Part shown: positions 10,489 to 20,038 of the stretch, piece by piece | How the letters are laid out: the number at the start of each line of letters is the position of its first letter | How positions within the stretch are numbered: the first letter of the stretch is position 1 | Source: Sodalis glossinidius str. 'morsitans' | Lineage (GTDB): Bacteria > Pseudomonadota > Gammaproteobacteria > Enterobacterales > Enterobacteriaceae | Assembly (NCBI RefSeq): GCF_000010085.1 | Contig: NC_007712.1 | Span: forward strand, 3,658,001 to 3,722,000 | DNA length: 64,000 nucleotides | Reading direction: 5' to 3' | Position numbers and translations under genes: made by a program | Notes under the pieces: model-generated | Told to the model about the DNA's origin: nothing | What the model saw: only the letters and a program-made list of their open reading frames with translations | The model's database searches: none

Positions 10489-11066
10489 GGTAAAAGCGCT
10501 GGCGATCGTCGCACGGTTGCAGGCGGCGACCGACAATTGGAAGAAGGAAACCTATTATGGTTTCAGCCTGTACAGCACCCCGAGCGAAAACCTGTGCGAC
10601 CGCTTCTGCCGGCTGGACGCCGCCCAGTTCGGTATTATCGACGGGGTGACCGATAAAGGGTACTACACCAACAGTTTCCATTTGGATGTGGAAAAGAAGG
10701 TCAACCCTTATGACAAACTGGACTTTGAGGCGCCCCATCCCCCTTTGGCGAGCGGCGGTTTCATCTGTTATGGCGAGTATCCCAATTTGCAGCACAATCT
10801 GCGGGCGCTGGAAGATGTCTGGGATTACAGCTATCAGCGCGTGCCTTACTACAGTACCAATACACCTATCGATGAATGTTACGAGTGCGGTTTTACCGGG
10901 GAATTCGCCTGTACCAGCAAGGGCTTTACCTGTCCAAAATGCGGCAATCATAACCCGGCGGGTCTGCAGCTATCTGGGCAGCCCGGATGCGCGCCCCTTC
11001 AATGCCGGTAAGCAGGAGGAAGTCAAACGGCGCGTTAAGCATCTTTCGACCGGTGAGCTGGGCTAA
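10489..11066 (+). pseudogene. nrdD: Anaerobic ribonucleoside-triphosphate reductase, C-terminal fragment only
   Basis: Only the last ~190 of about 712 residues remain: GFSLYSTPSENLCDRFC, VTDKGYYTNSFHLDVEKKV, FICYGEYPNLQHN and the zinc site CYECGFTGEFAC/CPKCGNH. A frameshift near 10955 separates CGNHNP from VCSYLGSPDARPFNAGKQ. In E. coli NrdD the glycyl-radical residue is Gly681 in RVCGYLGSPDA; here the aligned codon is AGC (Ser). The N-terminal catalytic barrel and allosteric domain are gone, replaced by the methylase remnant. The frame ends at TAA 11064-11066, with nrdG directly downstream as in E. coli. Confidence 0.9.
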
Positions 11067-11072
11067 GCGGCA

Positions 11073-11450
11073 ATGAATTATCACTAGTACTACCCGGTGG
11101 ATGTCATCAACGGCTCCGGTACGCGCTGTACGCTGTTTGTCTCCGGCTGCGAACATCAGTGTCCGGGGTGTTACAACAAAATCACCTGGCGGCTTAATTC
11201 CGGTCAGCCGTTTACCACGCAAATGGAGGATCTCATTATTTGCCATTTGCAGGACACACGCGTCAGGCGGCAGGGACTTTCCCTGTCGGGCGGCGATCCG
11301 CGGCACCCGGCGAATCTTGCACCGGTTAGCCGGTTATTGCAGCGCGTGCGCCGGCACCCCGATTTGCCGCCTGCGCCGCAAATTGTCAATTTGCGCAAAT
11401 TTGCTCCCGCAGAATATGTTTATCACGATAACATTTATACACATCAATAA
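11073..11450 (+). pseudogene. nrdG: Anaerobic NrdD-activating enzyme, amber stop and truncated
   Basis: Radical-SAM activase that would install the glycyl radical on NrdD. ATG 11073 begins MNYH, then TAG 11085-11087 replaces Gln5 of E. coli NrdG (MNYHQYYPVD). The frame continues with the 4Fe-4S motif CEHQCPGCYN and LSLSGGDP. After about residue 90 similarity stops (DLPPAPQIVNLRKF) and the frame ends at 11450, about 30 residues short of the normal 154. Together with nrdD this shows loss of class III ribonucleotide reductase at this locus. Confidence 0.9.
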
Positions 11451-11519
11451 TCCAGGCGTACTTTTCGCGTTCACTGAAGTCTGCCCAGCCTGATGTTGGT
11501 CACCTGAAACAGGAACCTT

Positions 11520-11945
11520 ATGCTCGCTTTAGTTCGTCCCAACCGATTCAGCCACCTGCTTCGCAGCCGCCGCCGGCGGATTGCCTGGCAGTGCATGCTG
11601 TTTATCTGGCTGTGGATGAACGCGCAACTGGCGCTGTCCAGCCACGATTGCAATCTGAAACCCATCTCGCTGCCGCCCAGTATTCAGCATAGCGAAGGCA
11701 TGATACACAGTGTCATTCCGCAGCCGGGCCACACCCTGACCTCCGAACCGATCTGTGATAAACACTGCGTACCGGATTCGGTGCAGCAGGATAATCAACA
11801 CGCCCCGCTGATCACATTGCCGAACAGCGCCAGACTCAGTCTTATCGATCGGCATGGGCCGCCGCAGCTGCATACCGTTGCCTGGCTAATGCCTCCCATT
11901 GCAGGACCGCCGGCGGAAGAGAAATTCTGCCGTTACCGGGAATAA
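11520..11945 (+). CDS. Exported hypothetical protein of copper-efflux locus
   Basis: 141-aa frame from ATG 11520 preceded by AGGAA. It opens with an Arg-rich stretch and a hydrophobic segment (WQCMLFIWLWMNAQLALS) that could act as a signal or membrane anchor. It then has sparse cysteines (HDCN, CDKHC) and ends FCRYRE. I recall similar unnamed proteins next to cus/czc-type operons in enterobacteria, and here it directly precedes a CusF-like gene on the same strand. Cys/His content suggests metal handling (inference). No lesion seen, unlike every other gene of the operon. Confidence 0.55.
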   Translation: MLALVRPNRFSHLLRSRRRRIAWQCMLFIWLWMNAQLALSSHDCNLKPISLPPSIQHSEGMIHSVIPQPGHTLTSEPICDKHCVPDSVQQDNQHAPLITLPNSARLSLIDRHGPPQLHTVAWLMPPIAGPPAEEKFCRYRE

Positions 11946-12023
11946 CCACCTGACAAAACGCCACGGGTTGCCGTCGCAAACTTTGCGCCGGCAGGAAATG
12001 ACTTTTGCTCAGGAATTATTCTC

Positions 12024-12488
12024 ATGCGTATTTTATTGCTCAGCGCTAACGCTGTTGTAAGCCTGTTTTTTGTTTTTTCACCGCTGACCGTAGCCGCAGC
12101 CATTACACCCGCCTGCGCCGATAATGCTGCCGGGCAGACGGTGCACAACCACCCCTCCGACATGGCGCAGATGATGCACGACCACCCCGCTACCCTCACC
12201 ACTCCTCCCATGACCACCGCCGACGCCCGAGCGATGCAACAGGCCGATGTCGATACCGCTGCTGCCACCTATAGCGCCTAGGGCGCTATCGCGCGCTGGG
12301 GAGATCACGAAGTCGCCATCGCCCACCACGCGATCCCCGCCCTCAAATGGCCACCGATGACCATGACCTTTGCGCTGCCGGACGCGCTGGCGTCCAGGCC
12401 GCTCGCCAAGGGTACCGCGGTGAACTTCAGTTTCCGCCTGCAGGACGGTACCTATACCGTTAGCGCTATTCAGCCTGTCCAGCCCTGA
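12024..12488 (+). pseudogene. cusF: CusF-like periplasmic copper/silver chaperone, amber stop
   Basis: Frame from ATG 12024 with a signal peptide (MRILLLSANAVVSLFF ... TVAAA), a His/Met-rich linker (MAQMMHDHPATLTTPPM) and the CusF OB-fold signature HHAIPALKWPPMTMTF, in which the Trp and Met residues bind Cu(I)/Ag(I). TAG at 12279-12281 (TYSA/GAIARWGDHE) lies before the metal-binding domain and is the only lesion seen. The frame ends at TGA 12486-12488, twelve bases before the cusC remnant. Confidence 0.82.
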
Positions 12489-12500
12489 ACGAGGAAAATC

Positions 12501-12817
12501 ATGCTATTACCGTGCCGATACTCTCGGGCATGGCTGGTTCTCGCGCTCCTGTTCTCGACGGCTGCCGACACCGAAGAGATGGGGTTGTCTGAGTCACTGG
12601 TCAGTGCCGAACGCTACTCAGCGGATTTATCCGCCACCGTTTATCAACGTCAGGCGCTGGAGAAGCAGGCCGACACCGCCAGCCAACAATTGCCGGATCC
12701 GAAGCTCAAATTCGGTATTGAAAATGTCCCGGTAGGCGGGGCGGCAGTAACGATCGCCGCTTTACTCGGGAAGGCATGACCATGAAGCGCGTGGGCATCA
12801 TGCAGAGTGACAGTTGA
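12501..12817 (+). pseudogene. cusC: CusC/CzcC outer-membrane efflux protein, N-terminal remnant
   Basis: ATG 12501 starts a signal-peptide-like N-terminus, then ALEKQADTASQQLPDPKLKFGIENVPV, typical of TolC-family CusC/CzcC proteins. Near 12750 the frame shifts; the new frame reads DRRFTREGMTMKRVGIMQS, matching the next conserved block of the family. All similarity then ends at about 12815, where the AT-rich island begins. Roughly 300 residues are missing. The remainder of cusC is not found on the far side of the island. Confidence 0.8.
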
Positions 12818-12921
12818 TGTAAAATAACACATTATTTTAAAAATAACAATAAAATAAAAACTTAGTTAATATTAATATATTAATAAGTATAAAATAGTAT
12901 AATTAAATCTTGATGCTTTTA

Positions 12922-12979
12922 TGGGGTATTTTAGTAAAGTTAGCAGTCGCCAACTTTACTACATTTAGAAAATACCCCA
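12922..12979. repeat. Long interrupted palindrome before the integrase gene
   Basis: Outer arms TGGGGTATTTT (12922-12932) and AAAATACCCCA (12969-12979); inner arms AGTAAAGTT (12933-12941) and AACTTTACT (12952-12960). It lies 15 bases before the integrase ATG in AT-rich DNA. It could be a regulator or excisionase site, or part of the attachment region (inference). The flank 12818-12921 is AT-rich with no gene seen. Confidence 0.7.
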
Positions 12980-12993
12980 CTTGAGGTTTAAAA

Positions 12994-14143
12994 ATGGCAT
13001 TAACTGACTTAGAAATCATAAGGTTAGAGGCGTGTGGACGTTGCTATAGGCGCAGTGATGGAGGAGGGCTTCTTATAATGGTTACGCCTTCTGGATCAAA
13101 ACTGTGGCGTTTCAATTTTAGATTTATGGGAAAAGAGAAGAGTTTATCTATTGGTAAATATCCTCATGTATCGCTCAAACAAGCCGGAGAAGCGCACAAT
13201 AAAGCAAAATGGTTTTTATCTCAAGGTAAAGATCCCTGTGTATTAAAACAGCAAGAAAAAAAGAAAAACTCCAGAGAGAATGTTGAAAAGATAGCAAAAG
13301 AATGGTTCGACTCTAACAAAAGTGAATGGAGCCTCAGTTACAGAAAGGCTATTGTTCTTTATATACGTTCAGATGTTTTTTCCGTCATTGGTAAGAAAAA
13401 CTTGTCTGAAATTAAGCCGCTAGATATTTTAAGAATCTTGCAAAAACAAGAAAAAAGGGGGCTGCTCAGCCAGCAAAAAAACACGTCAATGGTGTAATAA
13501 TATCTTCAGATATGCCATTTCTACAGGAAGAGCGGAAGTTAATCCAGCCTCTGAACTTGGAGAAATACTTAACACAAAGGTAGGCAATCATTATTCATTT
13601 CTGTCAGCAGAGGAGTTACCTCATTTCATTCAAGCTCTTTTTTCTTACAAGGGGAGTCCAATTACCAAAAGTGCAGTTATGTTAATTATGCATACAGGCC
13701 TACGACCCGATGAATTAGTGGATTCTCTTTGGAGTGACATAGACTTTGAAAAGAAAACATGGACGATACCAGCAGAAAGAATGAAAAAAAGAAGAATACA
13801 CACTGTTCCGCTATCAAGGCATATAATTAATATTATTATAAATATTAAAGCAGAAATACATTAAAAAAACCAATGGCAAGGACAAGCATTAACTAAGTAA
13901 TAAATTATATTGGTTACACAGGAAGAATATGTGGTCATAGTTTTATGACATACAATGAGCACGATTTTACATTAGAATAATTTTGATTCTCGTCATATTG
14001 AGTTACAGTTGGCTCACGTTGATAAGAATGCAATAAGAGGAATATACAATCATGCACTTTATTTAGAACAGCATCGAGAAATGATGCAGTGGTATTCTGA
14101 TTTTTTAGATCGCCAACTATCTTTAAATAAGGAGGGAAAATGA
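12994..14143 (+). pseudogene. P4-type tyrosine integrase, frameshifted
   Basis: Frame from ATG 12994: N-terminal DUF4102-like DNA-binding arm (GGGLLIMVTPSGSKLWRFNF, SLSIGKYPHVSLKQA), core-binding domain, then a shift near 13485 to CNNIFRYAISTGRAEVNP. The catalytic domain shows MHTGLRPDELVDSLWSDID with the first Arg, then premature stops near 13863 and 13978, and finally LAHVDKNAIRGIYNHALYLEQH with the catalytic-type Tyr and the tail MMQWYSDFLD. The normal family length is about 400 aa. The gene is much more AT-rich than its surroundings, which supports horizontal origin. Confidence 0.88.
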
Positions 14144-14641
14144 ATCCCAATATTTATTTTAAATATTGCAGAATCCAACGAGCCGCAGATTTTCTAAATT
14201 GCAAAACGGATGATATTTTACATTATGCATCATTGGGATTAATTGATTTATGCTTGATGGTATCTGAACTTAGCGCTTATTTATTTTTATAAGATGGCGA
14301 TGAAAAGGAGGCTGAAAAATGGTTTCGATATAGATGGCGGACATCTGGGTATTGTGATATAGGAAGGCAGGTTATGCTTACTGATTATTCTTCATTCAGA
14401 TTCCATTTAGAATTTGATGAAGACGATCATATGGCTGATTTTATGAGAAAAATAAATGACAAAGCTTTTGTTGTAAATAAATCTCAAGAAACTTGGTACC
14501 CAGAGAAAGGGAGAGAGGACCACTTCACAACCTATACGACTAATTATGGAAAAATAAATGGACTATGGGTAATAGATAAAAACACATGTTTGAATTTATT
14601 TATTCATGGCAGTTCTAAACTTAGCAGCGCAACTTTTTCAC
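14140..14641 (+). pseudogene. Island ORF downstream of integrase, ochre stop and cut by IS
   Basis: ATG 14140 overlaps the integrase stop (ATGA). The frame MNPNIYFKYCRIQRAADFL, whose start resembles a small helix-turn-helix module, meets TAA at 14290-14292 after 50 codons. The same frame then stays open (DGDEKEAEKWFRYRWR, MLTDYSSFRFHLEFDEDDH, LWVIDKNTCLNLFIHG) until the IS at 14642, so this was one gene of at least 165 codons. I do not recognise the family beyond recalling similar ORFs next to P4-type integrases. Confidence 0.55.
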
Positions 14642-15683
14642 GGCTTTGTTGAATAAATATAACTTTTAGGTGATCGTCTGCTCAGATCACTACCGTCATT
14701 TCAACATCTGCACTCCATGGCAAAGCAAAAGTTTAAAATAACCAACTGGTCCACTTAAACAAAGCTCTCAAGCAGCGCGGGGCTCTGACGATATGGCTGG
14801 ATGAGTCGGCAATTGTTGCATGGACGGAAAAAACAACGCCTGAACGGCGTGGCCGGCCGCTTCACTACGCAGATATGGCTATCACCACTGTTCTGATGAT
14901 GAAACGCGTGTTTGGCCTTTCGTTAAGCGCTTTACAGGGCTTCGTTGACGCCATTTTTAAACTGATGGTGCTGCCGCTAAGATGCCCAGACTACTCGCTG
15001 ATCAGCAAGCGAGCAAAGACAGTTAAGATCAGCATAAAAACGCCGACCCGGGGTGAAATCTCACCTCTAGTCATTGACGGAACCGGCCTGAAGGTCTTGA
15101 ATGGAAAGTCCGACAGCATGGTGCCGACAGACGGAGGGTGTGGCGTAAGCTGCATATGGCCGCAGACAGTGTAACGCATGAGATTATCTGTGCTGACTTA
15201 TCGCTCAGCGGTACGACGGATGCTCAGGCCCTACCAGCTCTGATAAACCAGACCCAGCGGAAAATCAGGGAAGCGTTGGCTGATGGCGCTTACGATACCC
15301 GCTACTGTCATGATGCTCTGCTGAGGAAGAAAATAAGGCCTCTTATTCCTCCACGAGGTGGGGCGCAATATTGGCCAGACCGATACCATGAGCGTAACTA
15401 CACCGTTGCGAATCAGCGTCTAAGCAGCAGTAACAATGTATGGAAAAAGCAAGTGGGCTATCATTGACGCTCAGTGGCTGAAACAGCGATATTCCGGTTC
15501 AAAACGCTTATGGGCGATCATCTAAGTCTGCGTGACTATGATGCGCAGGTAGGTGAGGCAATGGCGATGGTCAAAGCGCTTAACAAAATGACGCTGTTAG
15601 GAATGCCGAACAGCATCCGGATCGCATAACAATCGATCTGCTAGGGGGGCGTAGTCACAAGTTCTGATTTATTCAACAGAGCC
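14642..15683 (+). mobile_element. IS903-group (IS5 family) element, copy 1, inactive
   Basis: Left end GGCTTTGTTGAATAAA at 14642; right end at 15668-15683 with one mismatch (CAGAGCC for CAAAGCC). The transposase frame 14717-15629 is dead: one base is lost near 14756 (giving WST then stop) and 10 bases are missing near 15097 compared with the copy at 56705. No target duplication flanks it (left CTTTTTCAC, right GCCAGAAGA), so adjacent DNA was lost or rearranged. It divides the AT-rich island ORF from the middle of cusB. Confidence 0.92.
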
Positions 15684-16649
15684 GCCAGAAGATGTCGTCC
15701 GCGCGGTTGAGCGCAGCGGATAACCTCAGATCTACCTCACGCTGCGCGCACCGGCCAGCGGCTTCATCAACAAATTGTCGGTTCGCGAAGGCAGCCAGGT
15801 CACCGCCGCGCAGCCGATGTTTGAGCTGGCGTCTTTGGATCCGCTGTGGCTGGTGGCCGATTTTCCGCAGGCGCAGGCCAGCGCCGTCGCGCCGGGCAGG
15901 CGTTTTCACGGACGCGTCGAGGAGTTGCTACCGCTCGTGGAGAACAGTCCCCGTACCTACCGGGCATGCATCGCCATCGATAATCATGACGCTCGCCTGC
16001 AGCCGGGTATGTACATGCGGGTATAGCGGGCCGACGGCCGCGGTCAAGGGGAAACCGTACTGACGATTCCGCAGGACACGCTGGTGCAAATCGGCAGCCG
16101 TAATACCGTGCTGCTGGCCGAGGGTAACGGTTATTTCCGGCCAATCGAGGTCACCGCCGGGCAATTCCTGATTGACTCCGAAGCCAGTCTGCGTGGCGCT
16201 TTACCGCAGCTGGCAGGCCCGACGGCCGCCAATGACGGCACGGCGGCGCCAACAGAGCCCTCCGGCGACGACGGCCACGGTGGCATAGCCACACCACAGC
16301 AGGCAGACCACCAGGCCGGCAGCCACGGCGCAGCGGCGCCAGCAGAGTCCTCCGGCGACGACGGCCACAGTGGCATAACCACGCCACAATAGGCGGACTA
16401 CCAGGCCGCGGCGACGCCGCAAATCTACCGGGGGGAGGGCACCCTGAAAGCGCAGCACGGCCAACGGGTTACCCTCGCCCACGGCGCCATCGCGGCGCTG
16501 GGCTGGCCGGCGATGACCATGGATTTTATTTTGCCCAAGAGCGATATGCCGCCGGCAATCCACGCCGGTAGCCGGTGCAATTCGCATTTATGCTGGACGA
16601 CAACGGCGCACAACTTACCGACATCGTACAGGTAAGGAGCGGCCAATGA
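15684..16649 (+). pseudogene. cusB: CusB-type membrane fusion protein with C-terminal CusF domain, 5' part lost
   Basis: What remains starts inside the hairpin/lipoyl region (LTLRAPASGFINKLSVREG), then the beta-barrel (ELASLDPLWLVADFP), AIDNHDARLQPGMYMRV and the membrane-proximal part ending GQFLIDSEASLRGALPQL. A 30-residue tandem repeat links this to a CusF-like domain (ALGWPAMTMDFILP). Lesions: lost N-terminus, TAA near 15721, TAG near 16024, TAG in the second repeat (16390-16392) and a frameshift near 16573. The final frame (FAFMLDDNGAQLTDIVQVR) ends with TGA 16647-16649, overlapping the cusA ATG by four bases, so the two were translationally coupled. Confidence 0.82.
16243..16422 (+). repeat. 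Two-copy 90-bp tandem repeat in the CusB-CusF linker
   Basis: Units start at 16243 and 16333 and encode 30-residue repeats beginning AAPTEPSGDDGHGGIATPQ and AAPAESSGDDGHSGITTPQ. The second unit carries TAG where the first has CAG. The composition (Ala, Pro, Gly, Asp, His, Gln) is that of a flexible, possibly metal-binding linker. Confidence 0.85.
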
Positions 16650-19600
16650 TCGCCTTTATCATTAGCTGGTCACTGCGTAATCGGCTCCTGGTCATCTTGG
16701 CGGCGCTACTGCTGGCGGTCTGAGACATCTGGTCTTTGCAACGGACACCGGTGGACGCGCTGCCGAACTTGTCCGATGTCCAGGTCATCGTCCGGGTCAA
16801 TTATCCCGGCAAAGCGCCGCAGATCGTCGAGGATTAGGTTACCTGGCCGTTGACGACCACCATGCTGTCGGTGCCTGGGCGCGACCACCTTGCGCGGCTT
16901 TTCCATGTTTGGCGACGCCTATATCTACATGCTATTCGCCGATAGAACCGACCCCTACTGGGCGCGCTCGCGGGCGCTGGAATACCTGAGTCAGACGCAA
17001 GCGACGCTGCCGGCGGAGGCCCGTGCCGGCCTGGGCCTGATGCCACGGGCGTCGGTTGGGTTTATGAATACGCGCTGGTGGACCGCAGCGGCCGGCATAA
17101 TCTGGCAGAGCTGCGCGCATTACAGGATTGGGTAATAAAATTTGAGCTAAAACCGTGCCCAACGTGGCGGAAGTCGCCAGCCTGGGCGGGATGGTGCGGC
17201 AGTATCAAATCGTGTTGCTGCAGGACAGAATGCGTGCGCTGAATATCAGCCACTAGCAAATCATCGAGGCGGTTCAGCAGGCCAACCAGAGGCGGCGGCT
17301 CGGTGCTTGAGATGAGCGAAGCCGAGTATATGGTGCGCACCTCCGGCTATCTCAAAACGCTGAATGATTTTAACCACATTGTCATTGACGCCCGCGGCGG
17401 TGTGCCGGTATTGCTATCCGATGTCGTGCAGGTCCGGCTCGGGCCGGAGATGCGACGCGGCGTCGCGGAGCTGAACAGCGAAGGAGAGGTCGCCGGCGGT
17501 ATCGTGGTTATGCGCTATGGCAAAAACGCCCTCGATACCATCAACGGAGTCAAAAACAAGCTGGCGGAAATCCGCCGCAGCCTGCCGCCGGGCGTCAAGA
17601 TTGTGCCGGTCTATGACCGCGCCCACTTGATTGAGCAGGCGATTGACTCTTTATCACATAAACTGCTGGGAGAGTTTATTGTCGTGGCGCTGGTGTGCAG
17701 CCTGTTTCTGTTCCACTTCCGCTCGGCGCTGGTAGCGATAATCACGCTCCCACTCGGCATACTTGGCGCATTCATCGTCATGCGCTATCAGGGGATCAAC
17801 GCCAATATCATGTCGCTCGGCGGTATTGCTATTGCCATCGGCTCCATGGTCGACGCCACCATCGTGATGATCGAGAATATGCATAAGGTGCTGGAGCAAT
17901 GGCGCCATAACCATCCCGGTAAGACGCCATCAAACGAGGACTATTAGCAGATCTCCGCCCGAGCCGCTACCGAAGTGGGTCCGGCGTTGTTCAGTAGCCT
18001 GCTTATCATCACGTTATCTTTCATACCGGTTTTCTCGCTGGAGGCACAAGAGGGCCGGATGTTCAGCCCGCTGGCGTTCACCAAAACCTACTCCATGGCA
18101 ATCGCCGCCGGGCTCGGCATTACTCTGGTACCGGTACTGATGGGGTATTTTATCCGCGGCCGTATTCCCGACGAGGGGGCCAATCCGCTCAACCGCTGGC
18201 TGATAGCACTTTATCGTCCCGTGCTCAATCTGGCGCTGACCTGGCCCTGGGCCACGCTCGGCCTGTCGCTGGCGCTGCTGATCATTACCCTCTTTCCACT
18301 CAGTCGGCTCGGCAGCGAGTTCATGCCGCCGCTGGACGAAGGGGATCTGCTGTATATGCCCTCGACCCTTCCCGGCATCTCGGCGCGCGAAGCCGCGCGG
18401 CTGTTGCAGCAAACCAACCGGCTTATCAAAACCGTGCCAGAAGTGGAGACAGTGTTCGGCAAAGCGGGCCGACACCGCTACCGATCCGGCGCAGCTGACC
18501 ATGCTGGAAACAACGATCAATTTCAAACCCAAAGATCAGTGGCGCCCGGGAATGACCATGGAAAAACTGGTGCGCGGACTGGATAACACCGTCTCACTGC
18601 CCGGCATTTCCAGCGTGTGGGTGCCACTCATCCGCAACCGGTTGAACATGCTTGCCACCGGTATAAATAGCCCGGTCGGCATCAAGGTCAACGGCAATAA
18701 CATTGACCAGATAGAAGCGGTGGCACAGCAAACCGAGCGAGTACACCAGATGCCGGGCATCACTTCAGCCCTGGCTGAACGATTGAAGGGCGGCCGCTAT
18801 ATTGATGTGGATATCGACCGGGTGAACGCGGCACACTATGGCGTGACGGTGCAGGCGCTGCAATCGTTGGTCGCCGCGGTCGTCGGCGGGGAGAATATCG
18901 GCCAAACGATCGAGGGGCGCGAGCGTTATCCGCGCGAGCTGCGGGACTCGGTGCAAAAGCTGCGCGATCTTCCCGTGATTACCACCGCCGGCGCACAGGT
19001 AACCTTGGGTGATTTGGCCTCTATCCGCGTCAATGACGGGCCGCCGATGTTGAAAAGCGAGAATGCCCGGCTCTCGAACTGGATCTACGCGGCCGGGATT
19101 TAAAATCGGCCGTCCTGGAGATGCAAAACGTGGTAGCGCAATAGGTTAAGCTGCCCGAGGGCGTGTCGCTAAGTTGGTCCGGGCAGTTTGAGTATCTGGA
19201 GCGCGCCAGCGCTAAACTGAAAATTGTGCTGCCCTTCACTTTGGCGATCATCTTTGTTCTGCTGTATATCACCTTTAGCCGGGTACGCGATGTGCTGCTT
19301 ATCATGGGCACGCCGCCGTTTGCGTTGATAGAAAGCGTGTGGTTGCTCTATTTGCTGCACTATAATCTGTCGGTGGCTGCCGCGGTGGGCTTTATTGCGC
19401 TGGCGGGCGTGGCGGCGGAATTTGGCGTGATCATGGTTCTGTATCTTAACCATGCGCTGGTCAAGTACCGAGATGAAAACGGGCGGCTGGACGAGCAGGC
19501 TTTGCTGACGGCTATCCGCGAGGGCGCGGTACTGCGCGTGCGGCCGAAAGTGATGACCGTGGCGACCATCATGGCCGGTCTGTTGCCGATCATGTGAGGC

Positions 19601-19726
19601 GGCGGCGTGGGCTCGTAGGCCATGCAGCGCATCGCCGCACCGATGGTCGGTGGGATGGTCAGCGCGCCGCTGCTGTCGATGCTGGTCATTCTCGCGCTGT
19701 ATAAGCTGTTGCATCGCCATGGCTGA
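16646..19726 (+). pseudogene. cusA: CusA-type RND copper/silver efflux pump, heavily broken
   Basis: The full length (~1,030 codons) can be followed from ATG 16646 (MIAFIISWSLRNRLLV) to TGA 19724-19726 (ALYKLLHRHG). Landmarks: TPVDALPNLSDVQVIV, VVALVCSLFLFHFRSA, GGIAIAIGSMVDATIVMIEN, LGSEFMPPLDEGDLLYMPST, FIALAGVAAEFGVIMVLYL. Stops occur near 16721 (TGA), 16837 (TAG), 17256 (TAG), 17947 (TAG), 19143 (TAG), 19597 (TGA) and 19618 (TAG). Frameshifts occur near 16880, 17035, 18470 and 19095. Most stops sit where the family has Gln or Trp. In life it would form the inner-membrane pump of a CusCBA complex. Confidence 0.9.
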
Positions 19727-19818
19727 AAGACGCGATGGAAGCTTGCAGGCCGGCGGGTGAAACATCCGCTGTGAAAGCCCCTACCGCCGTACATCTTCAC
19801 CGGCGGCGCAGCGAAAAA

Positions 19819-19843
19819 AGCCTGATGTCATCAACATCAGGCT
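19819..19843 (-). terminator. Rho-independent terminator facing gltP
   Basis: Arms AGCCTGATGT (19819-19828) and ACATCAGGCT (19834-19843). Six A at 19814-19819 on the plus strand give a T tract on the minus strand. It would end minus-strand transcripts arriving from gltP about 200 bases away. The interval 19727-20038 holds no other feature I can support. Confidence 0.75.
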
Positions 19844-20038
19844 TGTCGGTGCCGCGTTCGCGTCGCCAGGCCGACACAGCAACCCTTCTACCGCAGGCCT
19901 CTGCTTCTCGGCCGCAGCACTGCACCGCGTCGCGCCATGGGGTCTCTCACGCAGGCCCCGGCTCCGCGTCCGGCTGACAGGGGGGGATCATCGCCCCCGT
20001 TTGCCGAAGCGCAAGGGTCGTTTGCCGGAGCTTAAGGG

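Noticed and set aside
11097..11450. nrdG starting at an internal GTG after the amber codon, as a working shorter protein.
   Set aside because: It would lose the first conserved residues, has no ribosome binding site and also lacks the normal C-terminal third.
12922..12979. Rho-independent terminator for the cusC remnant.
   Set aside because: Stem is interrupted and followed by no T run; a regulatory or recombination site is more likely.
16131..16587. Long minus-strand frames opposite cusB.
   Set aside because: Shadows produced by the GC-rich repetitive linker; no start signals or family resemblance.
7817..19620. Many in-frame TAG codons in otherwise well-conserved frames suggested amber recoding.
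   Set aside because: Intact genes in the same window (ridA, uvrA, yjcE, plsB) end at TAG, and the same pseudogenes also carry frameshifts, TGA and TAA. Ordinary decay explains it.
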